Assembly: GCF_013408555.1 (NCBI RefSeq)
Contig: NZ_JACBZN010000001.1
Location: 620,001-684,000, forward strand
From: Aeromicrobium tamlense
GTDB lineage: Bacteria; Actinomycetota; Actinomycetes; Propionibacteriales; Nocardioidaceae
Direction: 5' to 3'
DNA length: 64,000 nucleotides
A program made the position numbers and the translations under genes. Shown here piece by piece: positions 1-10,439 of this stretch. The notes beneath the pieces are model-generated. The model searched no databases. It was not told the DNA's origin and saw only the letters and a list, made by a program, of their open reading frames with translations. The first letter of the stretch is position 1; each line of letters begins with the position of its first letter.

Positions 1-1
1 C

Positions 2-1147
2 TACGTGCCCGGCGGTGGCAGCAACGGCATCAGCCGCAAGCTGCCCGAGAACGAGCGCGCGCGCCTCAAGGGCCTGCTGAAGGAGGCCCTGCCCGAGAGC
101 GCCGGCGTCATCGTCCGCACGGCCGCGGAGGGCGCCACCGAGGATCAGCTGCAGCGCGACATCGCCGCGCTGACCGCCCGCTGGGAGGACATCGAGAGCA
201 AGGTGACCGCCGGCAAGGCGCCCCAGCTGCTCTACTCCGAGCCCGACCTGATGATCAAGGTCATCCGTGACCTGTTCAACGAGGACTTCGCGTCGCTGAC
301 GATCCAGGGCGACGAGGCCTGGGACATGGTGGCGGGCTACGTCGCGCACGTCGCGCCCGACCTCGAGGAGCGGGTGAAGCGCTGGGACGGCGATGAGGAC
401 ATCTTCGCCGCCCGTCGCCTCGACGAGCAGATCCACAAGGCGCTCGACCGCAAGGTCCACCTGCCGTCCGGCGGCTCGCTGGTCATCGACCGCACCGAGG
501 CCATGGTCGTCGTCGACGTCAACACGGGCCGGTTCACCGGCTCGGGCGGCAACCTCGAGGAGACCGTCACCAAGAACAACCTCGAAGCGGCCGAGGAGAT
601 CGTGCGCCAGCTCCGGCTGCGCGACCTCGGCGGCATCATCGTCATCGACTTCATCGACATGGTCCTGGAGAGCAACCGCGACCTCGTCATGCGCCGTCTC
701 GTCGAGTGCCTCGGTCGCGACCGCACGCGTCACCAGGTCGCCGAGGTCACCTCGCTGGGCCTGGTCCAGATGACCCGCAAGCGCATCGGCACGGGCCTGC
801 TCGAGTCGTTCAGCCACGACTGCGAGGAGTGCAACGGCCGGGGTGTCGTCATTCAGGACGCGCCGGTCGAGCCGAAGAAGGACGAGGGCCAGCGGCGTGG
901 ACGTCGTGGCGGCCGCTCGAACCGCGGCAGCGGCGGCGGCAACGGTGGCGGTGGCAACAACGGTGGCGGACGCCAGCAGCGCTCGGACAAGAGCGACCAG
1001 TCCAAGGACGAGCAGCCGAAGGACGAGCAGCCCCAGGACGAGGCACCGCAGCAGGACGCCCCGAAGCCCGCGGAAGCCCAGGCCCAGGAGCAGCCCGCGC
1101 AGGCTTCCGACGCCCCCGTTTTGACCGACGATGGGGCGCCCGAGTAG
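2..1147 (+). CDS. rne: Ribonuclease E/G, C-terminal part (5' end outside window)
   Basis: The reading frame is open from the first bases, so the gene begins upstream; 381 residues are visible. RNase E/G cleaves single-stranded RNA in rRNA processing and mRNA decay. The visible part holds the DNase I-like catalytic region, with the metal-binding aspartates in VVVDVNTGRFTG and IVIDFIDM, followed by the zinc-link cysteine pair CEECNGRG. The tail after that is low in complexity, first rich in Arg/Gly and then in Asp/Glu/Gln/Pro, as in actinobacterial RNase E/G where flanking regions are disordered and bind RNA or partners. It lies just upstream of rplU-rpmA, the usual actinobacterial order. Whether it is called rne or rng cannot be decided without the N-terminus. 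Confidence 0.95.
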   Translation, partial: YVPGGGSNGISRKLPENERARLKGLLKEALPESAGVIVRTAAEGATEDQLQRDIAALTARWEDIESKVTAGKAPQLLYSEPDLMIKVIRDLFNEDFASLTIQGDEAWDMVAGYVAHVAPDLEERVKRWDGDEDIFAARRLDEQIHKALDRKVHLPSGGSLVIDRTEAMVVVDVNTGRFTGSGGNLEETVTKNNLEAAEEIVRQLRLRDLGGIIVIDFIDMVLESNRDLVMRRLVECLGRDRTRHQVAEVTSLGLVQMTRKRIGTGLLESFSHDCEECNGRGVVIQDAPVEPKKDEGQRRGRRGGRSNRGSGGGNGGGGNNGGGRQQRSDKSDQSKDEQPKDEQPQDEAPQQDAPKPAEAQAQEQPAQASDAPVLTDDGAPE

Positions 1148-1228
1148 AATCGACAGTCGGTGCGCTCGGCGCGCCCTTCAGACTTTCACGACCCAGTCTT
1201 TTTCAGTAAGTACAGAGTGAGGAATCCC

Positions 1229-1537
1229 GTGGTGTACGCAATCGTGCGCAATGGCGGCGGCCAGGCCAAGGTCGCGGTCGGCGACGTCATCTCGATCGAC
1301 CAGGTCCAGGCGACCGAGGGCGACACCGTCCAGCTCGCCGCCGTCATGGTGGTCGACGGTGACCAGGTGACGGCCGGTGCCGACGCCTCCAAGGTCAAGG
1401 TCGACGCCGAGGTGATCGGCGGCGCCAAGGGCCCCAAGATCATCATCCAGAAGTACAAGAACAAGACCGGTTACAAGAAGCGCCAGGGTCACCGTCAGAA
1501 GTACACCCAGGTCAAGATCACCGGAATCAGCAAGTAA
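1229..1537 (+). CDS. rplU: 50S ribosomal protein L21
   Basis: L21 is a 23S rRNA-binding protein of the large subunit. The sequence [19 protein letters not shown] is the family's N-terminus, and the basic [16 protein letters not shown] stretch near the end is the conserved rRNA-binding part. Length is 102 residues, normal for the family. The open frame continues upstream to 1160, but homology begins at the paired GTG codons 1229/1232, and GAGGA at 1219-1223 is correctly spaced for either. It forms an operon with rpmA, 12 bases downstream. Confidence 0.97.
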   Translation: MVYAIVRNGGGQAKVAVGDVISIDQVQATEGDTVQLAAVMVVDGDQVTAGADASKVKVDAEVIGGAKGPKIIIQKYKNKTGYKKRQGHRQKYTQVKITGISK

Positions 1538-1549
1538 GGGACTGACGAC

Positions 1550-1804
1550 ATGGCACACAAGAAGGGCGCAGCCTCCACCAAGAACGGTCGCGACTCCAAC
1601 GCCCAACGCCTCGGCGTCAAGCGTTTCGGCGGCCAGCTGGTCAACGCGGGCGAGATCATCGTCCGTCAGCGTGGCACCCACTTCCACCCCGGCTCCAACG
1701 TCGGTCGCGGTGGCGACGACACGCTGTTCGCCCTCGCCCCCGGCGCGGTCGAGTTCGGCACGAAGCGCGGCCGTCGCGTCGTGAACATCGTTCCGGAGCA
1801 GTGA
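1550..1804 (+). CDS. rpmA: 50S ribosomal protein L27
   Basis: L27 sits at the peptidyl-transferase centre of the large subunit. The 84-residue product begins [19 protein letters not shown] and contains the conserved [10 protein letters not shown] and [20 protein letters not shown] blocks. There is no N-terminal extension of the type cleaved by Prp in Firmicutes. It is cotranscribed with rplU and followed by a hairpin terminator before obg. Confidence 0.98.
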   Translation: MAHKKGAASTKNGRDSNAQRLGVKRFGGQLVNAGEIIVRQRGTHFHPGSNVGRGGDDTLFALAPGAVEFGTKRGRRVVNIVPEQ

Positions 1805-1820
1805 CACGCAGATCCTCCTG

Positions 1821-1857
1821 AAGGGGGCGGTCCGCTGATGCGGACTGCCCCTTTCTC
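1821..1857 (+). terminator. Rho-independent type terminator after rplU-rpmA
   Basis: A 12-base stem (1824-1835 with 1840-1851, one G-U pair) closes a TGAT tetraloop and is followed by TTTCTCATTT. It starts about 20 bases after the rpmA stop and lies upstream of obg, so it probably ends or attenuates the ribosomal protein transcript. Confidence 0.75.
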
Positions 1858-1907
1858 ATTTCCCTCTCGGGGCTCGTTCCCCACCCAGACGCATCCAGGA
1901 GACACCC

Positions 1908-3491
1908 ATGGCGATCCCCACGTTCGTTGACCAGGTGACCCTGCACGTCTCGGGCGGCAACGGTGGGCACGGCGTCGCGTCGGTCCACCGTGAGAAGTTC
2001 AAGCCCCTCGGCGGTCCCGACGGCGGCAACGGTGGGCACGGCGGCGACGTCGTCCTGGTCGTCGCGTCCGACGTCACCACGCTGATCGACTACCACCACG
2101 AGCCCCACCGCAAGGCCACCAGCGGCGCGCCCGGCGCGGGCTCGAACCGCAACGGCGCCAACGGCGACGACCTCGTCCTGAAGGTCCCGGACGGCACGGT
2201 GATCCGCGACGAGAGCGGCGAGATCCTGGCCGACCTGGTCGGCGCCGGCACCTCCCTGGTCATCGCGGCCGGCGGTCGCGGCGGTCTGGGCAACGCCGCC
2301 CTCGCGTCGAGCAAGCGCAAGGCACCCGGCTTCGCGCTCAAGGGCGAGCCGGGCGAGGAGCGCACGGTCACGCTCGAGCTGAAGGTCGTGGCCGACATCG
2401 GCCTCATCGGCTTCCCCTCGGCCGGCAAGTCCAGTCTCATCGCCTCGCTCTCGCGCGCCCGTCCCAAGATCGCCGACTACCCGTTCACCACGCTGGTGCC
2501 GAACCTCGGCGTCGTGCGCGCGGGCGACACCACCTTCACCGTCGCCGACGTGCCCGGCCTCATCGAGGGCGCCAGCGAGGGTCGCGGCCTCGGTCACGAC
2601 TTCCTGCGCCATGTCGAGCGCTGCGCCGCGCTGGTGCACGTGATCGACTGCGCCACCGTCGAGCCCGGCCGTGACCCGCTCAGCGACCTCGACGTGATCG
2701 AGACCGAGCTCGCGCGCTACGGCGAGTACGCCGACGTCGACTTCAGCGACCGTCCCCGTCTCGTCGCCCTCAACAAGACCGACGTCCCCGACGCCGCCCA
2801 GATCGCCGAGTTCGTGATCGGCGAGCTGCGCGAGCGCGGCCTGCGCGTCTTCGAGGTCTCCGCGGCCAGCCATGCCGGCCTGCGCGAGCTGTCGTTCGCG
2901 ATGGCCGAGATCGTCGCCGCGCGTCGCGCCGCCGAGCCGAAGCGCGAGGCCACCCGCATCGTGCTGCGCCCGCCGGCGCCCTCCGGTGTGGGCCGCGAGT
3001 TCGAGGTCAGGCAGATCGACGGCCGCTGGCACGTCGTCGGCGAGAAGCCCGCCCGGTGGGTCCGCCAGACCGACTTCAGCAACGACGAGGCCGTCGGCTT
3101 CCTCGCCGACCGGCTCAACCGCCTCGGCGTCGAGGACGAGCTGCTCGGCCTGGGTGCCAAGGCCGGCGACGACATCGTCATCGGTGCCGCGCACGCCGGC
3201 GAGGTGGGCCGCGACGAGGTCGTGTTCGACTTCGATCCCACGATCACCGCCGGCGCCGAGGTGCTCGGCCGTCGCGGCGAGGACCTGCGCATCGACCAGA
3301 GCACGCGCCGCACGAACGCCGAGCGTCGCGAGCTGCTCGCCGCCCGTCGCGCCTGGGAGCTCGAGGCGGCCGCGCTGCGTGCCGAGGGCCGCGAGCCCGA
3401 GCCGTTCGACCCCAGCACGGTCCTCGAGGACTGGACGATCGGTGAGGAGTACCCCGGCGACGACGAGCTCGACGACGAGGACCTGCGGTGA
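1908..3491 (+). CDS. obg: GTPase Obg/CgtA, ribosome assembly
   Basis: Obg is an essential GTPase that binds the 50S subunit and links ribosome maturation to stress signalling. The product has 527 residues. The glycine-rich Obg fold covers about residues 1-160, including two copies of the motif GGNGGHG. The G domain follows with the P-loop GFPSAGKSS near residue 165, switch region [16 protein letters not shown] and the guanine-specifying NKTD. The C-terminal OCT domain spans about 345-425, and an acidic, charged tail follows, as in other actinobacterial Obg proteins. AGGAGA at 1897-1902 supports the ATG at 1908. The stop overlaps the proB start by four bases, so the two are translationally coupled. 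Confidence 0.98.
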   Translation: MAIPTFVDQVTLHVSGGNGGHGVASVHREKFKPLGGPDGGNGGHGGDVVLVVASDVTTLIDYHHEPHRKATSGAPGAGSNRNGANGDDLVLKVPDGTVIRDESGEILADLVGAGTSLVIAAGGRGGLGNAALASSKRKAPGFALKGEPGEERTVTLELKVVADIGLIGFPSAGKSSLIASLSRARPKIADYPFTTLVPNLGVVRAGDTTFTVADVPGLIEGASEGRGLGHDFLRHVERCAALVHVIDCATVEPGRDPLSDLDVIETELARYGEYADVDFSDRPRLVALNKTDVPDAAQIAEFVIGELRERGLRVFEVSAASHAGLRELSFAMAEIVAARRAAEPKREATRIVLRPPAPSGVGREFEVRQIDGRWHVVGEKPARWVRQTDFSNDEAVGFLADRLNRLGVEDELLGLGAKAGDDIVIGAAHAGEVGRDEVVFDFDPTITAGAEVLGRRGEDLRIDQSTRRTNAERRELLAARRAWELEAAALRAEGREPEPFDPSTVLEDWTIGEEYPGDDELDDEDLR

Positions 3492-4573
3492 GGGTCGTCG
3501 TCAAGGTCGGCTCCTCGTCGCTGACGACGCCGGACGGACACCTCGACCCCGACCGCATCGGCACCGTCGTCGACGCCGTCGTCACGGTGCGTGCCCGCGG
3601 TGACGAGGTCGTCCTGGTCTCGTCCGGTGCCATCGCCGCCGGCCTCGGCCCCCTGGGCCTGCCGCGCCGTCCCCGCGACCTGCCCACGCAGCAGGCCGCG
3701 GCCGCCGTCGGGCAGCGCGCGCTGATCGCGCACTACTCCGAGGCCTTCGCGGCCGCGGGCCTGGTCGTCGGCCAGGTGCTGCTCACCGTCGATGACGTCA
3801 CGCGCCGCAGCCACTACCGCAACGCGCACCAGACCTTCGCGAAGCTGCTCGAGCTGGGCGTCGTGCCGGTCGTCAATGAGAACGACACGGTCGCCACCTC
3901 CGAGATCCGCTTCGGCGACAACGACCGGCTGGCCGCGCTCGTGGCCCACCTCGTCCACGCCGACCAGCTGATCCTGCTGTCCGACGTCGACGGCCTCTAC
4001 ACGGGCCACCCCGACCTGCCCGACTCCCGGCCGATCGCCACGGTGCGGTCCGAGGCCGACCTCGCCGGCATCGACGTCGCGCGCGTCGGCTCGGCCGTCG
4101 GCACCGGAGGCATGGTCACGAAGCTCGACGCCGCGCGGATCGCCACGGCCGCCGGCATCCCCGTCCGCCTCACCTCGGCCGCCCGCGCGGTCGAGGCGGT
4201 CGAGGGCGAGCCCGTCGGCACGCTGTTCGAGCCCACCGGCAAGCGACGCGGCACGCGCCTGCTGTGGCTCGCGCACGCCAGCGAGACCAGAGGTCGGCTG
4301 CTGCTCGACGCGGGCGCGCGCCGGGCGCTCGTCGACCGCGGCGCCTCGCTGCTGGCCGCCGGGATCGTGGGCGTGGAGGGCGACTTCTCCGCCGGCGACC
4401 CCGTCGACGTGGTCGATCCCGACGGCGCCGTCATCGCGCGCGGCCTGGTCAACTACGACAGCGACGAGCTGCCCGGCATGCTGGGCCGCTCCACGGCCGA
4501 GCTCGCCGCCGAGCACGGTCCCGAGCGCGAGCGCGCGGTCATCCACCGCGACGACCTCATCCTCGTCTCCTGA
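3488..4573 (+). CDS. proB: Glutamate 5-kinase
   Basis: ProB phosphorylates glutamate in the first step of proline synthesis. The 361-residue product has the amino acid kinase fold ([15 protein letters not shown] at the N-terminus, VSSGAIAAG, and the NENDTVAT / [12 protein letters not shown] substrate-binding motifs) plus a C-terminal PUA domain from about residue 270. The GTG start overlaps the obg stop by four bases. The next enzyme of the pathway, ProA, is encoded at 10440, separated by a block of unrelated genes. Confidence 0.97.
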   Translation: MRVVVKVGSSSLTTPDGHLDPDRIGTVVDAVVTVRARGDEVVLVSSGAIAAGLGPLGLPRRPRDLPTQQAAAAVGQRALIAHYSEAFAAAGLVVGQVLLTVDDVTRRSHYRNAHQTFAKLLELGVVPVVNENDTVATSEIRFGDNDRLAALVAHLVHADQLILLSDVDGLYTGHPDLPDSRPIATVRSEADLAGIDVARVGSAVGTGGMVTKLDAARIATAAGIPVRLTSAARAVEAVEGEPVGTLFEPTGKRRGTRLLWLAHASETRGRLLLDAGARRALVDRGASLLAAGIVGVEGDFSAGDPVDVVDPDGAVIARGLVNYDSDELPGMLGRSTAELAAEHGPERERAVIHRDDLILVS

Positions 4574-4582
4574 CGCATCACG

Positions 4583-4621
4583 CGGGCTTGCCCGTGACTC
4601 TCCTTCGGTGACACGGTCACC
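4583..4621. repeat. Two short inverted repeats between proB and the next gene
   Basis: CGGGC-TT-GCCCG (4583-4594) is followed by the perfect palindrome GGTGAC-ACG-GTCACC (4607-4621). The first lies 10 bases after the proB stop and could end the obg-proB transcript, but it has no T-run. The second ends just before the AGGAGGT ribosome-binding site of the next gene and could be an operator or an mRNA hairpin. Confidence 0.35.
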
Positions 4622-4635
4622 CCAGGAGGTCGGTC

Positions 4636-7626
4636 ATGTCCGGTCAGGACGCCAGCACGGTCGTGATGGAGCTGCGCGTGCACGGCGTGCGCGGCACGCC
4701 GACGGACTTGATGCTGGGCGTCCCGGCCGACGAGGTCGTCCAGGTCGCCGGTGACGGAAGGACCGGCTTCTACCGCATCCGCGACGGCGCCGACCCACCG
4801 CTGCGCACGCTGCCGCGCGGGATGGCACTCGAGGCCTACTCGTGGGGCGAGCTCACCTCGGGCGTGCGCGGCGTGCTCGGCTGGGTGACCCGGGTCCTGT
4901 GGCTCGTCCTGCTGCCGTTCGCGCTGGTGAACCTCGCGTTCTGGGCACGGACCCAGGCCGGCGAGGACAGCGGGCAGGCCCGGTGGGGGATGCGTGCCGT
5001 CCGGATCAGCGCGCTGCTGCTCACCGTGATCGCGATGCTGACCGTCTGCTTCGTCGCGATCGACCTCGTCGCCTGGCAGTGCTTCCGCGCGAACGCCGTG
5101 GCCTGCCCCGTCCTGCCCGACGCGCTCGACCGCGTGGCCGGACTGTCGGCCGGCGCCCGTATCGCGGTGATGTCGCTGGTCCCGCTCGGTGCCCTGCTCA
5201 CGCTCGTCGCGCTGTCGTTCCAGAGCCTCGCGCGCTACGAGGCGGCGGTGCACGAGGCGGACGTGACGATGACTGACGAGGAGCGTGGCCGGCCTCGGGC
5301 CAGCATCCTCGAGCACCCCCTGATGTGGCGGGGCGAGCAGCGCACCCGCCGGCTGCAGCGCCTGCACGTCGCCGCCGGCCTGACCACGGTCGTGCTGTTC
5401 ACCGGCATCCACGTGCTGGTGCGCGAGGGGCCGTCCCGGGTGTGGCCGACGACGCTGGCGGCGGCGGCCATCATGGCGGTCGTCGTGCTGCGGACGATGG
5501 CGGTCGACCAGGACGACCTGGAGTACCGCGACCGGCCGCACCAGGGACGGCTCAGCCGCCGCGTCTTCCCGTGGACGGGTCCGGGACGGATGATGCGACG
5601 GCTGCCGCTCGACGTCCTGGCCTGGGCGGCGCTCGGCGTCGTGGTGGTGCATCTGGCCGTGCTGTGGACGGTCGAGCTGCCCTTCGCGCAGCAGGACCTG
5701 GCCTGGTACGGCTCCAACCTGTGGTTCATCGGGCTGTTCGTGCTGCTGACGATCGTGCACGTCATCGTGTTCGTCGGCGGGCGCGTGCGGCTGCGCTGGA
5801 CGTGCGTCGTGGTCCTCGGCGTGCTGCTCGTCGTGGCGTCCGGCTGGCTCGTGCCCGCGTGGGTGCTGGCGGTCGAGACGGTCGCGGCGTGGGTCGTGCT
5901 GCTGGTGTTCCACCGGAACCGCAGCCGCAGGGAGCGCAATCGTCGCGTGGCCTGGGGCGGTGCGGGGGCCTCGGTGATGCTCGGCGCCGCGACGATGGTG
6001 GCGCTGCTGTTCACGTCGGCGGGAGCGGTGGCCGCGGCGAACTTCCTCAACGGCGACACCCAGACCGTGGCCGACCTCATCACCGTGCGCAACGAGCGGT
6101 CACCCGTCTCGGCGCAGGGGGAGCGGCGGCTGGCGCTGTCCGGCGACATCCGCCTGCAGGGAGCCCGCATCGTCCTGGAGAGCGGTGCCGTGCGGGTCAC
6201 CCACGGCACCATCCGTGCCGACGCGCTGTCCCGGGAGAGCGACGGCGTGGCCTCCTACTCCTTCGCCTCGACGCTCGTCGACCGAGCCGTCCTCGTGCTG
6301 CCGCCGGGCACGCGGACGGTCCGGCTGGTCGGGTCGTGCTTCGGTCGTGCCGACGACCCCGCGTACCCGGCGCAGGAGCCGTGCACGGGGGAGTCGAAGG
6401 GGTTCCGGACCGCCGGCGCCCTCGACGTCTCGCCCTCCTGCGTCCGCGACGACGCGCTCGTGCCGTGCCTGCGTGTCAAGGCCGCCGACGGGAAGGTGGC
6501 GCTCAAGGTCTCCGATCCGCCGCAGACGCCGATCGTCGTGCCCCAGGTGCTCGTGTGGACGCCGCTCATGCAGTCCTCGATGCTCGTGCTGGGCGGCCTG
6601 CTGACCGTCGTGATGGTGGTCCGCTACCGGACGAAGGCCGGTCCCGCGATCCGGCGGCTCGTGGGCCGCGACAGCCTCCGGGTGCCGTCGCAGGATCGCG
6701 ACGGAGTGACCGACGCGCGCCTCGCGGCGGGCCTGGCCCACCGCGCCGAGCGTCTGCTGGACGGCTCGGGGATGGTGACGACGGCCCTGGCCGTGGCGAC
6801 GCTCGCCCTCTCGTCGGGAGGCCGGGCGCCGTGGTCGGTCTACCCGGGGCTGCGGCCGCTCGCGACGATCTCGCTCTACGTCGCGCTGCTCGGCAGCATC
6901 GGCCTGATGATGGCCGGCGCGCGGGTCCGGCGATCGCCGACGGCGCGCCGCAACGTGGGCATCCTTTGGGACGTCACCACGTTCTGGCCGCGGGCGGCCC
7001 ATCCCTTCGCACCGCCCTGCTACGCCGAGCGGGTCGTCCCTGAGGTCACGGCGCGGGCACGCTGGGCGCTGGGCGACGACCCGAAGCGGGCGGTCGTCCT
7101 GTCCGGACACAGTCAGGGCTCGCTGATCTGCGTGGCGGTGGCGTGCCGCCTGAACGGCCAGGCGTCGCGGCTGCGGCTGCTCACGTACGGCAGCCAGGTC
7201 CGCGCGATCTACGGTCGCGTGTTCCCCGCGGCGGCGGGTCCGTCGGCCCTGGGCTACGTGCCGACGCCGGGCCCGACGAGGCTGGGCGAGGCCTGGCCGG
7301 ACGTGCCCGACGGACGGCCGCAGGCGTCGCCCGCGCCGACCGGCCTGCGGCACCAGCTCGGCGATCCGACGCACTGGGTCAACCTGTTCCGCCGCGGCGA
7401 CCCGCTCGGCTACCGCGTCTACTCCGACCGCGACCACCCCGTGTTCGACGTCCCGACGCTCGAGGTGCGGCCCGCGGACTCGGGCGATCCCGGCTCGCTC
7501 GTGATGACGCATGGCGGCTACCAGCACTCCCCGGAGTACCGCACCGCGATCGCGGCGTGGACGGGGGAGCCCGTGCACGTCTGCCCGACGGATCCGGCCC
7601 GGGCCGACGCGCTCCCGCCCACCTGA
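4636..7626 (+). CDS. Large multi-pass membrane protein with C-terminal GHSQGS hydrolase-like motif
   Basis: I do not recognise a named family. The 996-residue product starts with a soluble stretch containing LRVHGVRGTP, then about nine hydrophobic segments between residues 70 and 470. A roughly 150-residue hydrophilic, probably extracytoplasmic, region follows (about 475-630), then further membrane segments near 640 and 710-760. The C-terminal 200 residues contain VVLSGHSQGSL near residue 825, which looks like the nucleophile elbow (GxSxG) of an alpha/beta hydrolase, with VMTHGGY later as a possible histidine region. An AGGAGGT site at 4623-4629 supports the start. It may be a membrane-anchored esterase or lipase. 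The catalytic acid is not obvious. Confidence 0.8.
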   Translation: MSGQDASTVVMELRVHGVRGTPTDLMLGVPADEVVQVAGDGRTGFYRIRDGADPPLRTLPRGMALEAYSWGELTSGVRGVLGWVTRVLWLVLLPFALVNLAFWARTQAGEDSGQARWGMRAVRISALLLTVIAMLTVCFVAIDLVAWQCFRANAVACPVLPDALDRVAGLSAGARIAVMSLVPLGALLTLVALSFQSLARYEAAVHEADVTMTDEERGRPRASILEHPLMWRGEQRTRRLQRLHVAAGLTTVVLFTGIHVLVREGPSRVWPTTLAAAAIMAVVVLRTMAVDQDDLEYRDRPHQGRLSRRVFPWTGPGRMMRRLPLDVLAWAALGVVVVHLAVLWTVELPFAQQDLAWYGSNLWFIGLFVLLTIVHVIVFVGGRVRLRWTCVVVLGVLLVVASGWLVPAWVLAVETVAAWVVLLVFHRNRSRRERNRRVAWGGAGASVMLGAATMVALLFTSAGAVAAANFLNGDTQTVADLITVRNERSPVSAQGERRLALSGDIRLQGARIVLESGAVRVTHGTIRADALSRESDGVASYSFASTLVDRAVLVLPPGTRTVRLVGSCFGRADDPAYPAQEPCTGESKGFRTAGALDVSPSCVRDDALVPCLRVKAADGKVALKVSDPPQTPIVVPQVLVWTPLMQSSMLVLGGLLTVVMVVRYRTKAGPAIRRLVGRDSLRVPSQDRDGVTDARLAAGLAHRAERLLDGSGMVTTALAVATLALSSGGRAPWSVYPGLRPLATISLYVALLGSIGLMMAGARVRRSPTARRNVGILWDVTTFWPRAAHPFAPPCYAERVVPEVTARARWALGDDPKRAVVLSGHSQGSLICVAVACRLNGQASRLRLLTYGSQVRAIYGRVFPAAAGPSALGYVPTPGPTRLGEAWPDVPDGRPQASPAPTGLRHQLGDPTHWVNLFRRGDPLGYRVYSDRDHPVFDVPTLEVRPADSGDPGSLVMTHGGYQHSPEYRTAIAAWTGEPVHVCPTDPARADALPPT

Positions 7627-7674
7627 TGCACCAAATCTGAAAAACATTGCATGTGACCCACGTCATACGGCAGG

Positions 7675-8223
7675 ATGCGGGACGTGGACCAGACCCGGCA
7701 GCAGCTCGTGCGAGCGGCCCGGCACGCGCTGATCGCGGGCGAGCCGGTCGACGTGGGCAAGGTCGCCGCAGAAGTGGGTGTCGACCGCAGCACCGTGTTC
7801 CGGCGCGTGGGCCGTCGTGACCGCCTGGTCGCCGACGCGCTGTGGGAGACCACCGAGCAGATCGCCTGGCCCCGGGTCGTGGCGGAGCACCCGCCGGGGA
7901 CCGAGCACCGGGCCGCCAGCATCCTGCGCGCCTATGTGCAGCTGCTGATCGACGAGCCCTGGTTCCGCGCGTTCCTGCACCGTGACCCGGCCCGGGCGCT
8001 GCGCATCCTCACCACATCCGAGCAGCCCAACCAGGCACGAATGCTCGCCCTCGTGCGCGAGCTCATCCAGACCGAGCCGCCCGGACCGGTCGACCTCCCG
8101 TCCGACGAGCTCGCGTTCGTCGTCGTCCGGGTGGCCGAGTCGTTCATCTACGCCGACCTCATCACGGGCGGCACCCCCGACGCCGACGCGGCGTACCAGG
8201 TCTTCGTCGCCCTGCTCGGGTGA
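7675..8223 (+). CDS. TetR family transcriptional regulator
   Basis: The 182-residue product has a TetR-type helix-turn-helix in its first 55 residues ([28 protein letters not shown]) and a helical ligand-binding domain after it. The stop overlaps the open frame of the following serine hydrolase, whose own ATG lies 21 bases downstream, so they form an operon and the hydrolase is a plausible target. TGAC-CCAC-GTCA at 7654-7665, just before the start, is an imperfect palindrome that could be an autoregulatory operator. No good ribosome-binding site is visible. Confidence 0.9.
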   Translation: MRDVDQTRQQLVRAARHALIAGEPVDVGKVAAEVGVDRSTVFRRVGRRDRLVADALWETTEQIAWPRVVAEHPPGTEHRAASILRAYVQLLIDEPWFRAFLHRDPARALRILTTSEQPNQARMLALVRELIQTEPPGPVDLPSDELAFVVVRVAESFIYADLITGGTPDADAAYQVFVALLG

Positions 8224-8243
8224 CCGGAAGGAAAGAGAGAGAC

Positions 8244-9380
8244 ATGACCCCCCACGGAACCGCCGACCCCCGCTTCGACCGCCTGCGCGACCTCTTCGCC
8301 GCGAACCTCGAGTCCGGCGAGGAGCTCGGCGCCGCCATCGCCGTCGACCTCGACGGCAAGACCCTCGTCGACCTGTGGGGCGGGCATGCCGACGTCGCCC
8401 GCACCCGCGAGTGGGACCGCGACACGATCGTCAATGTCTGGTCCACCACCAAGGAGATCTCCGCGCTGGCGGTCCTCGTGCTGGTGGAGCGCGGCCTCGT
8501 CGACCTCGACGCGCCGGTGGCCACGTACTGGCCCGAGTTCGCCCGGAACGGCAAGGAGGGCGTGCTGGTCCGCCACGTCATGTCGCACACGTCGGGCGTC
8601 TCGGGCTGGGAGCAGCCGTTCGTGCTGGAGGACATGTTCGACCGCGAGGCGTCGACGGCGCGGCTGGCGGAGCAGGCGCCGTGGTGGGAGCCGGGCACCG
8701 CCTCGGGCTACCACGCGCAGAACCAGGGCCACCTGCTGGGCGAGATCGTCCGGCGGGTCAGCGGCCGCACGCTCACGCAGTTCGTGGCCGAGGAGATCGC
8801 GGGCCCGCTCGGCGTCGACCTGCAGATCGGCGCCACCGAGCAGGACGACGACCGGATCGCCGAGATCGTGCCCCCGCCGCCGCTGGACATCGACCTGAGC
8901 GCCGTCGCGATGGACTCGCCGATGGTCAAGACGTTCACGGGTCCGGTGGCCGACGCGAACGCCGCGAACACGATCCCGTGGCGTCGGGCCGAGCTGGGCG
9001 CGCTCAACGGGCACACGAACGCCCGCGCGCTGGCCCGTGCCTTCTCGGTCGTGTCGCGCGGGGGAGAGGTCGACGGGGTCCGGCTGCTCTCGAAGGGCAC
9101 GATCGACCAGATCTTCCGCGAGCAGTCGCACGGCGTCGACCTGGTGCTGGGCGTGCCGCTGCGGTTCGGCATCGGCTTCGCCCTGCCCGAGCTGGAGACG
9201 CTGCCGTACCTCCCGGACGAGCGGATCTGCTTCTGGGGCGGCTGGGGCGGCTCGATGACCGTGATGCTCCCGGACCGTGGACTGACGTTCTCCTACGTCA
9301 TGAACAAGATGGCGCCCGGAATCATCGGCTCGGAGCGATCGGCGGGGTACATCACCGAGATCCTCGCCGCCGTGCGGTGA
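8244..9380 (+). CDS. Serine hydrolase, class C beta-lactamase / EstB-like esterase fold
   Basis: This 378-residue protein belongs to the penicillin-binding-protein-like hydrolases. The S-x-x-K nucleophile motif is STTK near residue 67, and a tyrosine in SGYHAQNQG near residue 156 fits the YxN-type second motif. It ends with [17 protein letters not shown], a typical third-motif region of EstB-like esterases. No signal peptide is seen, which favours a cytoplasmic esterase over a beta-lactamase. I chose ATG 8244, preceded by GGAAAGAGAGA, over the upstream GTG 8220. The 3' end overlaps the convergent FUSC gene by 29 bases. Confidence 0.93.
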   Translation: MTPHGTADPRFDRLRDLFAANLESGEELGAAIAVDLDGKTLVDLWGGHADVARTREWDRDTIVNVWSTTKEISALAVLVLVERGLVDLDAPVATYWPEFARNGKEGVLVRHVMSHTSGVSGWEQPFVLEDMFDREASTARLAEQAPWWEPGTASGYHAQNQGHLLGEIVRRVSGRTLTQFVAEEIAGPLGVDLQIGATEQDDDRIAEIVPPPPLDIDLSAVAMDSPMVKTFTGPVADANAANTIPWRRAELGALNGHTNARALARAFSVVSRGGEVDGVRLLSKGTIDQIFREQSHGVDLVLGVPLRFGIGFALPELETLPYLPDERICFWGGWGGSMTVMLPDRGLTFSYVMNKMAPGIIGSERSAGYITEILAAVR

Positions 9381-10404
9381 ACCAGCGGTCCCACCCCAGC
9401 ACGATCGCGAGTCCCACGAGGACTCCGAGCACCGTGTCGACCACCCGGTCGAACACGAGCGTGGAGGCCGGGGCGTCCGAGCCGAGGCTCACCATCAGCA
9501 GGGCGCACGGCGTGATCGCGACGAGGGCGACGGCGTAGTTGCGACCCACCAGCAGCTCGGCGATCACCTGCAGGACGATGACCACGAGGATCGTCGCGAG
9601 TGGGTTCGGCTCGAGGGCGAGCAGCCCGCCCGCGACGACCACGCCGACGGTCGTGCCGACGGCGCGGTGCAGACCGCGCAGGACCTGGTGACCGGTGCTG
9701 GGCCCGGAGGCCACGGCCGCGCCGCCGACCGCGGCCCAGTACGCGTGACCGAGGTCGAGCGCGACGGCGGAGGCTCCTGCCGCTCCGACGACGAGGGCGA
9801 CCCGGGCGACCTCCTCCAGGGTGCGCGGGCTGTGCAGCGCGCGGTGCAGGGGAGCGTCCCAGGCTGACCGCGGCCTGCGACGCGACGGCGTGAGAGCGCC
9901 GAGCGTGCCCACCACGAGGGCCAGCACCGCGGTCGCCGCGGCCACGGCTACGTGCGGCAGGACCTCGCTCGCGGCGGCGCCGGTGCTGCTCGTGGCTCCC
10001 ACGGCGAAGACGGGGAAGAGGGCGCCCGGTGGATGCCACGACCACGCGATCGAGGCGAGCGTGGCGACAGCGCCCGTCGCCGTGAGCGCCACGACGAGGA
10101 CCCACGGGCCCGTGTCGGCGGCCGCGAGGGTGGTGCCGAGCGCGACGGCGGCGACGAGCACCGTCGCGGCGGAGGTCTGCATCGCCGCGCGGGACCGGTA
10201 CGCGTTCGCCCGCCCGTACAGCGCGGTGAAGGCGCCGAAGGTGGCCGGCAGGGCGAGGTCGAGACGGTCGATCGCCCACAGCAGGAGCAGCGGGACGCCG
10301 AAGCTGACACCGGCCCGCAGCGCGATCCAGTGGGCGTGGCCGTGTGGTGCGAACTCGGTCAGCGACCGCCAGGACCGGCGCAGCGGCGAGTCGGACGAGG
10401 GCAC
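9352..10404 (-). CDS. FUSC family inner-membrane protein
   Basis: The 350-residue product has two hydrophobic blocks, each with several membrane helices, separated by a cytoplasmic stretch near residues 175-195. Sequence features such as [32 protein letters not shown] fit the FUSC/aromatic-acid-exporter superfamily, which exports fusaric or aromatic acids. The start is a GTG with TAGGCT ending six bases upstream, which fits a leaderless transcript diverging from proA. Confidence 0.85.
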   Translation of the reverse strand: MPSSDSPLRRSWRSLTEFAPHGHAHWIALRAGVSFGVPLLLLWAIDRLDLALPATFGAFTALYGRANAYRSRAAMQTSAATVLVAAVALGTTLAAADTGPWVLVVALTATGAVATLASIAWSWHPPGALFPVFAVGATSSTGAAASEVLPHVAVAAATAVLALVVGTLGALTPSRRRPRSAWDAPLHRALHSPRTLEEVARVALVVGAAGASAVALDLGHAYWAAVGGAAVASGPSTGHQVLRGLHRAVGTTVGVVVAGGLLALEPNPLATILVVIVLQVIAELLVGRNYAVALVAITPCALLMVSLGSDAPASTLVFDRVVDTVLGVLVGLAIVLGWDRWFTARRRGSR

Positions 10405-10439
10405 CTCCCGAGCCTAGTTCGCGCCACTAGACTCGCCGC
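10405..10439. promoter_or_regulatory. Divergent leaderless-type promoters (FUSC gene and proA)
   Basis: Only 35 bases separate the two start codons. On the minus strand TAGGCT (10416 down to 10411) ends six bases before the GTG at 10404. On the plus strand TAGACT (10428-10433) ends six bases before the proA ATG. Both match the actinobacterial TANNNT -10 element at the spacing expected when transcription starts at the start codon. Confidence 0.55.

Noticed and set aside
1953-2043. 22-base exact direct repeat in obg (1953-1974 and 2022-2043)
   Set aside because: It encodes the GGNGGHG motif repeated in the Obg glycine-rich domain, a normal family feature.
8220-8243. GTG 8220 as start of the serine hydrolase
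   Set aside because: It overlaps the TetR stop without a ribosome-binding site; ATG 8244 has one and begins where homology starts.
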